Below are positions 53,851 through 60,944 of a stretch of DNA of 64,000 nt, in pieces. This stretch comes from Herbaspirillum rubrisubalbicans (GTDB lineage Bacteria > Pseudomonadota > Gammaproteobacteria > Burkholderiales > Burkholderiaceae_D), in NCBI RefSeq assembly GCF_003719195.1, contig NZ_CP024996.1, positions 4,092,001-4,156,000 of the forward strand, given 5' to 3'. Positions within the stretch are counted from its first letter, which is position 1. Each line of letters starts with the position of its first letter. The position numbers and the translations under genes were made by a program. The notes beneath the pieces are model-generated. The model was not told the DNA's origin. It worked only from the letters and a program-made list of their open reading frames with translations, and did no database searches.

Positions 53851-54105
53851 ATGAGCTTGATAGTTGCATTGACAGAGATGCTAGGTGGCATGCTGGCAGA
53901 ATATTCAATACAAAAGAAATGGAGTAAGGTCAAAATATTCTTTGTAACGAGCGCCATTTTTTTCGCTACTTCTTTGGTCAACCTTCTTGTTTTTGAACAT
54001 GGAAGCGGGGTACTTTTGGCCATCTCAGGGTCAGCCATCTTAGGGGTAAGTCTCGGCATTTTTTTTGTACTGACCATTTATATACATGAAAAAACCAAGA
54101 AGTAA
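53851..54105 (+). CDS. Small two-to-three-helix membrane protein (possible immunity protein)
   Basis: 84 aa. Hydrophobic segments at about residues 28-47 (I-F-F-V-T-S-A-I-F-F-A-T-S-L-V-N-L-L-V-F) and 52-78 (V-L-L-A-I-S-G-S-A-I-L-G-V-S-L-G-I-F-F-V-L-T-I-Y-I), with a basic C-terminal tail. No family recognised. AGGAG precedes the ATG. Its 3' end overlaps the peptidase gene by 20 bp. Its size, topology and place between precursor and protease are those of a bacteriocin immunity protein, but it could equally be an assembly factor. Confidence 0.62.
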   Translation: MSLIVALTEMLGGMLAEYSIQKKWSKVKIFFVTSAIFFATSLVNLLVFEHGSGVLLAISGSAILGVSLGIFFVLTIYIHEKTKK

Positions 54106-54829
54106 GAAGCTCTACTCTTTAAGAACCGACGCACTTTCATGCATCCTTTCTCTGACCAGCCTCTTTGCCCCCAGCTCTGCTTTCTCTTTAGACCTGCCCG
54201 GTTATTTAGGAAAGAAAAATCCGCCTGACAGCATTCTTCTGCTAAACACGCATACTGCCCAAATCAGCATTGCCATCAGAAGCTGGAAGAGCCTACGCGA
54301 TGTAGATGTAGTCAAGCAAGACTTCGACTACTCGTGTAGTGCGGCATCCCTGGCAACCTTACTCAACGGGTTTTACGGTCAGTCTCTCACTGAGGAGTCT
54401 TTGCTCAAGGCGATGGACAAGGGCGACTTGAAGGCATCTTTCGAAGACATGCAAAAGATACTACCGAGATTCGGATTCAAGGCGCAAGGATTTGCTGCAA
54501 GTTATGAGCAACTGGTCAAGCTCAAAGCGCCAGTCGTGGTGTATCTCAAACACCGCAAGGATGATCACTTTTCGGTTCTGCGCGGCATCAATGAGAACAT
54601 GGTCTGGTTAGCAGATCCTAGTCTTGGAAACAGAACGTACAGCAAGGCTCAATTTCTGGAAATGTGGCAAACCAGGAACGACAAGGAACGCGAAGAATTA
54701 TCTGGAAAGATTCTGGCCATTTTGCCGCTCAACAGTAAGGTGTCAAGCAACTCAAATTTCTTTTCAAAGAATCCACGTCGGCAGACTATCCAAGCAGTTG
54801 AACAATCGAAAATCCTGATGTTTCCATAA
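54086..54829 (+). CDS. Exported C39-family cysteine peptidase
   Basis: 247 aa. N-terminal signal peptide (basic start, A-L-S-C-I-L-S-L-T-S-L-F-A core, cleavage near A-F-S). The C39 domain follows: oxyanion Q78 and catalytic C84 in Q-D-F-D-Y-S-C-S-A-A-S-L, then H161 in D-D-H-F-S-V-L-R-G-I and D177 in A-D-P-S-L-G. It has no ABC or membrane domain, unlike C39 domains of bacteriocin exporters. A stand-alone periplasmic C39 protease resembles FapD of the Pseudomonas functional-amyloid system. Predicted role: cutting the GA-type leader of the precursor at 53353. Confidence 0.85.
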   Translation: MKKPRSKKLYSLRTDALSCILSLTSLFAPSSAFSLDLPGYLGKKNPPDSILLLNTHTAQISIAIRSWKSLRDVDVVKQDFDYSCSAASLATLLNGFYGQSLTEESLLKAMDKGDLKASFEDMQKILPRFGFKAQGFAASYEQLVKLKAPVVVYLKHRKDDHFSVLRGINENMVWLADPSLGNRTYSKAQFLEMWQTRNDKEREELSGKILAILPLNSKVSSNSNFFSKNPRRQTIQAVEQSKILMFP

Positions 54830-54888
54830 GAACCGCTGGGATAGAGCACAGGCAGGACGAAGAGCAAGCCCTAGCATCCTTCTCATCT

Positions 54889-57800
54889 TCACCGCTGCAT
54901 ACTCTCCCACACCTTCTGCAAGCGCTTCACCGACACCGGCATGGGGGTCTTCAATTCCTGCGCGTACAGGGACACCCGCAATTCCTCCAGCATCCAACGA
55001 AATTCCGTCATCTTGGGATCGGCACGGCCAGCGCGGTCCTTGAGACCACGCTGATACGGCAGGGCCACCGAATTCCACTCTGCCAGCAAGCGCGTATCGC
55101 GGGCCGGGTCGGCGCGCAACTTGTCCAGCCGCACGTTGATGGCCTTGAGGTAACGCGGATAGTGGCTCAGGTTGCCATAGTCGGTCTCGGCCACGAAACG
55201 CTTGCCCACCAGTTGCGACAATTGCGCCTGCATGTCGGCCGCCGCCTGGGCGTGGGCCTTGATGCCTTGCAGCTTCTTGGGCAGCGAGTGGTACTCGGCC
55301 AGGATCAATCCACACAGGCGGGCAATTTCATTGACCAGCAAACCCAGCCGCGCCTTACCCTCATCGCGGCGACGGTTGAATTCGTCGGCGTTGCGCGGCA
55401 GCGGGTCTTGCAGGAAGGCGCGTTCCAGGCCGGCATTCAATATCTGTTCACGCAACTCTTCCTGCGTGCCCAGGGCCATGAACTGCATCCCCATCTGCTG
55501 CAGACCCGGGATGTTCTTTTCCAGGTACTTGAGCTGTTCCTTCATCTGCAGGGCGAACAGGCGACGCAGACCGGCGTAATGGAAACGCGCAGCCTCGGTG
55601 GGGTCATCGAACACTTCCAGGTCGCAATGCGTGAGCCTGTCCACCAGCGCCGGGAAGCCGATCAGCGTCTGCGCCTGCTTGCCGCTGCCACGCGTGATCT
55701 CCAGCAGCTCGGGCAATTCACCAAAGCTCCAGCTGGTGAGATTGCTGTACTCGCCCACCGAAGCAGGCGCAGCCGGTGTCGCGATGGTCGCGCCCCCCTT
55801 GCCTGCGGCGGCCGCAGGCAAAGGTGCCGCACTATCCTCGTCCTCACGCGGGGCAATGGCCACCTGCTCGGCCAGCTTCTGGAACTGCTGGCGTGCCTGA
55901 CCGCCGAATTCGGCTTGCAGCGCGGCCAGGTTGCGGCCCATCTCCAGTTGCCGTCCATGTTCATCGACGATCTTGAAGTTCATCGCATGGTGGGCCGAGA
56001 GCGTCTCCTGCTTGAAGTCGCTGGGCTTGACCAGGAGCGTGATCTGCTCGCGGATGTCGGCGATGATGGCGTCGATCAGGTTGCCGCGACCAAAGGTCTT
56101 GCGCTCTTCCATGCGCTCGCAGAAGCGCGCGGCATAATCGGGCAGCGGGACACAGTGGCGGCGCAGCTTTTGCGGCAGAGACTTCAACAGCAGGTGGACT
56201 TTTTCCTTCAACATGCCCGGCACCAGCCACTCGCAACGATCCGCGGAGACCTGGTTCAATGCATACAGCGGCACGGTCAGCGTCACCCCATCGCGCGCGG
56301 CACCCGGTTCGAAGTGATAGGACAGCGCCATGGCAATACCCGCCACATTCATGGTCTTGGGGAAGAGCTCGGTGGTCACGCCCGCCGCCTCGTGACGCAT
56401 CAGGTCGTCGCGGTTCAGGTAGAGCAGCTTGGGGTCGGCTGCCGTGGCCTGCTTGTGCCACTTCTCGAAGTCCACGCCATTGCAGATGTCCTGCGGGATC
56501 AGCTTGTCGTAGAAACCGATGATCAATTCATCGTCCACCAGCACGTCCAGGCGGCGCGACTTGTGTTCCAGGTTTTCGATTTCGCGCACCAGCTTCTGGT
56601 TGTGCGCGAAGAACGGGGCGCGGGTCTCGAAGTCGCCACCGACCAGGGCATCGCGGATGAAGATCTCGCGCGCCTCAACCGGATTGATGTTGCCGTAGTT
56701 GATGCGGCGCTGGCTGTACACCACCAGGCCATACAAGGTGGCGCGCTCAGAGGCCGTCACTTGCGCGGCGCGTTTTTCCCAGCGCGGTTCGCCCCAGGAT
56801 TTCTTCAACAGGTGGCCGCCCAGTTTTTCCAGCCATTCGGGCTGGATGTTGGCCACGCAACGGGCATACAGGCGGGCGGTGTCGACCAGCTCGGCCGCCA
56901 TCACCCAGCGACCGGGTTTCTTGGTCAGATGGGCGCCGGGCCAGATGTTGAACTTGATGCCGCGCGCGCCCAGGTATTGCGCATCCTCTTCGCTCTTGAA
57001 ACCGACGTTGCCCAACAAGCCGGTCAGCAGGGCCAGGTGCAATTGGTCGTAAGTGGCCGCTGCTTCGTTCAAGCGCCAGCCCTGTTCCTTGACGATGGTC
57101 AGCAGTTGCGAATGGACATCGCGCCATTCGCGCAGGCGCAGTTGCGACAGGAAATTCTCGCGGCAGTGTTCCTGCAACTGGCGATTCGATTTCTTGTGAG
57201 CGATGGCGTCTTCGAACCACTTCCAGATCTTCAGGTAACTGGCGAATTCGGATTTTTCATCGGCGAATTTCTTGTGCGCATTATCGGCCGCATTCTGCGC
57301 ATCCATGGGCCGGTCGCGCGGGTCTTGCACCGACACCGCGGCGGCGATGATGAGCAATTCGGTCAGGCAGGCATTGTCGCGGCCGGCCAGGATCATGCGG
57401 CCCACGCGCGGGTCCAATGGCAGGCGCGCCAGTTGCTTGCCCAAGGGTGTCAAGCGATTGACGCCGCCCTGCTCTTCGACTGCGCCCAGTTCCTGCAGCA
57501 ACTGGTAGCCATCGGCAATGGCGCGCCCCAGCGGCGGCTCGATGAAGGGGAAGCTCTCCACGTCCATCAGGTGCAGCGACTTCATGCGCAGGATGACCGA
57601 GGCCAGCGACGAACGCATAATCTCGGGATCGGTGAACTTGGGACGTTGCAGGAAATCCTGTTCGTCATACAGACGGATGCACACGCCCGCCGCCACCCGG
57701 CCGCAGCGACCAGCGCGCTGGTTGGCAGCCGACTGCGCCACCGGCTCGATCTGCAATTGCTCGACCTTGTTGCGGTAGCTGTAACGCTTCACCCGCGCCA

Positions 57801-58944
57801 GACCGGCATCGACCACATAGCGGATCCCGGGCACGGTCAGTGAAGTTTCCGCCACATTGGTGGCCAGCACGATGCGGCGGGCGTTGCTGGTCTTGAAGAC
57901 GCGCTCCTGCTCCTGCGCCGACAGGCGCGCAAACAGCGGCAGGATTTCCACATGCGGTGGATGATGCTTGCGCAGCGCTTCGGCAGCGTCGCGGATTTCA
58001 CGTTCGCCCGGCAGGAACACCAACACGTCGCCCGAACCGATGCGCGCCAGTTCATCGACGGCATCGACCACGGCATCCATCAGGTCGCGCTGTTCGCGGT
58101 CCTTCTGGGCCTGGCTGGCGCGTCCCTCGGCACGCGCACGGGCTTGCGCCACTTCGGTGGAGACGCCGCTGCGATCGGCATTGTCGATAGGGCGATAACG
58201 GATTTCCACCGGGTAGAGGCGGCCGGAGACCTCGATCACCGGCGCCGGCACCAGCTCGCCCTTGAGCTCACGCCCGAAATGGCGGGCGAAGCGGTCGGCG
58301 TCGATGGTGGCCGAGGTGATGATGATCTTCAGGTCGGGACGCTTGGGCAGCAACTGCTTCAGATAGCCCAGCAGAAAGTCGATGTTGAGGCTGCGTTCAT
58401 GCGCCTCGTCGATGATGATGGTGTCGTACTGGCGTAAGAGCGGATCGGTCTGGGTCTCGGCCAGCAGGATGCCGTCGGTCATCAGCTTGATCCAGGCGCC
58501 CTTGGACAGGGTGTCGTTGAAGCGGACCTTGTAGCCGACCAGCTCGCCCGGTGGCGAATTCAATTCCTGGGCGATGCGCTTGGCGGTGGAAGAGGCGGCG
58601 ATACGGCGCGGCTGGGTGTGGCCGATCAAGCCCTTGGCGCCACGGCCCAGTTCCAGGCAGATCTTGGGGAGCTGGGTGGTCTTGCCGGAACCGGTCTCAC
58701 CGCTGACGATGATGACCTGGTGTCGGCGCAGCGCCTCGGCGATTTCATGGCGGCGGCCGGAGACCGGCAGCTCTTCCGGGAAGGTCACCGGAGGCAGCGG
58801 ATTGCGTACCGGCGGCGCGGCCTCGCTGGCAGGCTCGGCGCGGCGGGGTCCACGCGGCTCGCGCGGGCCGCGTCCACGATCCTGTTGCGGGGTCTGCTGG
58901 GGCTGGGCGCCAGGGGGAGTGTTGGGTGCTTTGGTAACGGACAT
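54889..58944 (-). CDS. hrpA: ATP-dependent RNA helicase HrpA
   Basis: 1,351 aa DEAH/RHA helicase, the usual HrpA size. After a Pro/Arg/Gln-rich N-terminus: Walker A G-E-T-G-S-G-K-T (residues 82-89), D-E-A-H, S-A-T, then the helicase-C motif Q-R-A-G-R-C-G-R, the HA2 and OB-fold regions, and the large HrpA-specific C-terminal domain. HrpA rescues stalled ribosomes on mRNA in E. coli. ATG 58944 (M-S-V-T-K-A-P) is supported by a strong promoter whose start point falls just upstream; the longer frame to 59052 would run through that promoter. Divergent from argA. Confidence 0.95.
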   Translation of the reverse strand: MSVTKAPNTPPGAQPQQTPQQDRGRGPREPRGPRRAEPASEAAPPVRNPLPPVTFPEELPVSGRRHEIAEALRRHQVIIVSGETGSGKTTQLPKICLELGRGAKGLIGHTQPRRIAASSTAKRIAQELNSPPGELVGYKVRFNDTLSKGAWIKLMTDGILLAETQTDPLLRQYDTIIIDEAHERSLNIDFLLGYLKQLLPKRPDLKIIITSATIDADRFARHFGRELKGELVPAPVIEVSGRLYPVEIRYRPIDNADRSGVSTEVAQARARAEGRASQAQKDREQRDLMDAVVDAVDELARIGSGDVLVFLPGEREIRDAAEALRKHHPPHVEILPLFARLSAQEQERVFKTSNARRIVLATNVAETSLTVPGIRYVVDAGLARVKRYSYRNKVEQLQIEPVAQSAANQRAGRCGRVAAGVCIRLYDEQDFLQRPKFTDPEIMRSSLASVILRMKSLHLMDVESFPFIEPPLGRAIADGYQLLQELGAVEEQGGVNRLTPLGKQLARLPLDPRVGRMILAGRDNACLTELLIIAAAVSVQDPRDRPMDAQNAADNAHKKFADEKSEFASYLKIWKWFEDAIAHKKSNRQLQEHCRENFLSQLRLREWRDVHSQLLTIVKEQGWRLNEAAATYDQLHLALLTGLLGNVGFKSEEDAQYLGARGIKFNIWPGAHLTKKPGRWVMAAELVDTARLYARCVANIQPEWLEKLGGHLLKKSWGEPRWEKRAAQVTASERATLYGLVVYSQRRINYGNINPVEAREIFIRDALVGGDFETRAPFFAHNQKLVREIENLEHKSRRLDVLVDDELIIGFYDKLIPQDICNGVDFEKWHKQATAADPKLLYLNRDDLMRHEAAGVTTELFPKTMNVAGIAMALSYHFEPGAARDGVTLTVPLYALNQVSADRCEWLVPGMLKEKVHLLLKSLPQKLRRHCVPLPDYAARFCERMEERKTFGRGNLIDAIIADIREQITLLVKPSDFKQETLSAHHAMNFKIVDEHGRQLEMGRNLAALQAEFGGQARQQFQKLAEQVAIAPREDEDSAAPLPAAAAGKGGATIATPAAPASVGEYSNLTSWSFGELPELLEITRGSGKQAQTLIGFPALVDRLTHCDLEVFDDPTEAARFHYAGLRRLFALQMKEQLKYLEKNIPGLQQMGMQFMALGTQEELREQILNAGLERAFLQDPLPRNADEFNRRRDEGKARLGLLVNEIARLCGLILAEYHSLPKKLQGIKAHAQAAADMQAQLSQLVGKRFVAETDYGNLSHYPRYLKAINVRLDKLRADPARDTRLLAEWNSVALPYQRGLKDRAGRADPKMTEFRWMLEELRVSLYAQELKTPMPVSVKRLQKVWESMQR

Positions 58945-58953
58945 GAGGCCGAC

Positions 58954-58982
58954 ATTATACCTGCCACCGCCCGCCCGGTCAG
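58954..58982 (-). promoter_or_regulatory. hrpA promoter
   Basis: Minus strand: -35 CTGACC (58982-58977), 17-bp spacer, perfect -10 TATAAT (58959-58954). Predicted start about 58948, leaving only a few bases before the ATG at 58944. Confidence 0.65.
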
Positions 58983-59105
58983 GCTGCAGGCGGCTGCTCG
59001 GCCGATGATGCCGGTTTGACGGCAAGCTGGCTCCGGTTTGCAACATCTGCACAAGAAATCTGCCCCGAACCGGCCCGCAAGCCTACGCCCGGGCGCGACG
59101 CTGGT

Positions 59106-59111
59106 TATAAT
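59106..59111 (+). promoter_or_regulatory. argA -10 box
   Basis: Perfect TATAAT ending 7 bp before ATG 59119; the -35 region is weak. The predicted start coincides with the ATG, implying a leaderless message. No ARG-box is recognised. Confidence 0.5.
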
Positions 59112-59118
59112 GCGCGAC

Positions 59119-60432
59119 ATGGAAAAACAGACCGAATTCGTCAACTGGCTGCGCTCCGTCGCGCCCTATGTCCACGCCTTCCGCGGCAAGACCTTCGTGG
59201 TCGCCTTCCCGGGTGAGTTGGTCACGGCCGGCGGCTTGCAAGTCCTGGCCCAGGATCTCTCGCTGCTGCACGCGCTGGGCATCCGCGTGGTGGTGGTGCA
59301 TGGCTCGCGCCCGCAGGTGGCCGAACAGCTGGCGCTGCGCAATGTCGAGGCGCGCTTCCAGAATGGCCTGCGGGTGACCGACAGCGCCGCCCTGGAATGC
59401 GCCAAGGAAGCCGCCGGCGAGCTGCGCCTGGACATCGAGGCCGCCTTCAGCCAGGGCTTGCCCAACACGCCCATGGCGCATTCGGCCATCCGCGTGATCT
59501 CCGGCAACTTCGTCACGGCCCGCCCCATGGGGGTGATCGATGGCGTGGACCTGCAACTGACCGGGGTGGTGCGCAAGATCGCCGCCGATGTCATCCAGCC
59601 CATCATGAATGCCGGCGGCATCGTGCTGCTCTCGCCGCTGGGCTTCTCGCCTACCGGGGAAGCCTTCAATCTGACCATGGAAGACGTGGCCGTGTCGGCC
59701 GCCATCGCGCTGCGCGCCGAAAAGCTGATCTTCCTGTCGGAAACGCCGCTGATGAAGGACGCAGCCGGCGCCGAAATCCGCGAGCTGTCCTCGCACCAGG
59801 CCGAGGCCGTGCTGTCGGCCGGTTTCCTGCCCTCGGACGCCGCCTTCTACCTGGCCAGCGTGGTCAAGGCCTGCAATGCCGGCGTCTCGCGCGCCCACAT
59901 CGTGCCCTTCTCCACCGATGGTTCGGCCTTGCTGGAACTGTTCACCCACGATGGCGTGGGCACCATGGTCACCTACGAAAACCTGGAAAGCCTGCGCCAG
60001 GCCACCATCGAGGACGTGGGTGGCATCCTGAAGCTGATCGAACCGCTGGAAGCCGATGGCACCCTGGTCAAGCGCGGTCGCGAACTGATCGAGCGCGAAA
60101 TCCATTACTTCTCGGTGATCGAGCACGACAACGTCATCTTCGGCTGTGCCGCCCTCTATCCCTTCCCCAAGGAAAGGATGGGCGAGATGGCTTGCCTGAC
60201 CGTGAACCCGGAAGTGCAAGGCCAGGGCGACGGCGACCGTATCCTGAAGCACATCGAGACCCGCGCCCGCGAAGCCGGACTGACCAAGCTCTTCGTGCTC
60301 ACCACCCGCACCTCGCACTGGTTCTTGAAGCGCGGCTTCGTGCTGGCAGGCGTGAACGACCTGCCGCAGGATCGCCAGCAGATCTACAACTGGCAACGCA
60401 AGTCGCAGGTATTGATCAAGAACCTGTATTGA
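59119..60432 (+). CDS. argA: N-acetylglutamate synthase
   Basis: 437 aa, two-domain. The N-terminal amino-acid-kinase domain (about residues 20-280, V-V-V-H-G-S-R-P-Q near 60) binds arginine for feedback. The C-terminal GNAT acetyltransferase domain (about 295-437) has L-T-V-N-P-E-V-Q-G-Q-G-D-G and W-F-L-K-R-G-F. First step of arginine synthesis. The -10 box at 59106-59111 overlaps an alternative ATG at 59110 and any start upstream, so ATG 59119 (M-E-K-Q-T-E-F) is preferred. Confidence 0.95.
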   Translation: MEKQTEFVNWLRSVAPYVHAFRGKTFVVAFPGELVTAGGLQVLAQDLSLLHALGIRVVVVHGSRPQVAEQLALRNVEARFQNGLRVTDSAALECAKEAAGELRLDIEAAFSQGLPNTPMAHSAIRVISGNFVTARPMGVIDGVDLQLTGVVRKIAADVIQPIMNAGGIVLLSPLGFSPTGEAFNLTMEDVAVSAAIALRAEKLIFLSETPLMKDAAGAEIRELSSHQAEAVLSAGFLPSDAAFYLASVVKACNAGVSRAHIVPFSTDGSALLELFTHDGVGTMVTYENLESLRQATIEDVGGILKLIEPLEADGTLVKRGRELIEREIHYFSVIEHDNVIFGCAALYPFPKERMGEMACLTVNPEVQGQGDGDRILKHIETRAREAGLTKLFVLTTRTSHWFLKRGFVLAGVNDLPQDRQQIYNWQRKSQVLIKNLY

Positions 60433-60527
60433 ATTTTCGTCGGGACGTGAGCAGGCTCAACCGCTGACACCAATCGCAAGGCCAGCCACGACCAACGAGC
60501 TCCACCTTAACGAACCAAGGAATCGAC

Positions 60528-60803
60528 ATGGCACGCATGGTCCATTGCATCAAACTGAACAAAGAAGCAGAAGGCCTGGATTTTCCGCCCTATCCGGGCG
60601 AGCTGGGCAAACGCATATATGAAAGTGTCTCCAAGGAAGCCTGGGCCGCCTGGCTCAAGCACCAGACCATGCTGGTCAATGAAAACCGTCTGATGCTGGC
60701 CGATGCCCGCGCCCGCAAGTACCTGGCGGCGCAGATGGAAAAGCATTTCTTCGGCGAAGGCGCCGATGCGGCCGCCGGCTACGTGCCGCCGCCCAGCGAG
60801 TAA
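60528..60803 (+). CDS. yggX: Probable Fe(2+)-trafficking protein YggX
   Basis: 91 aa, full length. [10 protein letters not shown] at the start with the conserved single Cys, then [11 protein letters not shown] and [17 protein letters not shown]. Protects iron-sulfur clusters from oxidative damage in enteric bacteria. 95 bp after argA in the same direction; followed by a terminator. Confidence 0.95.
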   Translation: MARMVHCIKLNKEAEGLDFPPYPGELGKRIYESVSKEAWAAWLKHQTMLVNENRLMLADARARKYLAAQMEKHFFGEGADAAAGYVPPPSE

Positions 60804-60827
60804 TCGCCCCGCGCAGTACTGCTACCC

Positions 60828-60862
60828 ACGCCGCCCTGGTTCGCCACGGCGGCGTTTGTTTT
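60828..60862 (+). terminator. yggX intrinsic terminator
   Basis: ACGCCGCC / GGCGGCGT stem followed by TTGTTTTG, 24 bp after the stop. Confidence 0.8.
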
Positions 60863-60944
60863 GCGGTGTTGATTCTGCCTCTTCTGCCTCTCTGGCTGGC
60901 GCTACAATGCCGGCTCCGATTCCGACTTCCTGCTGGAGCTCATC

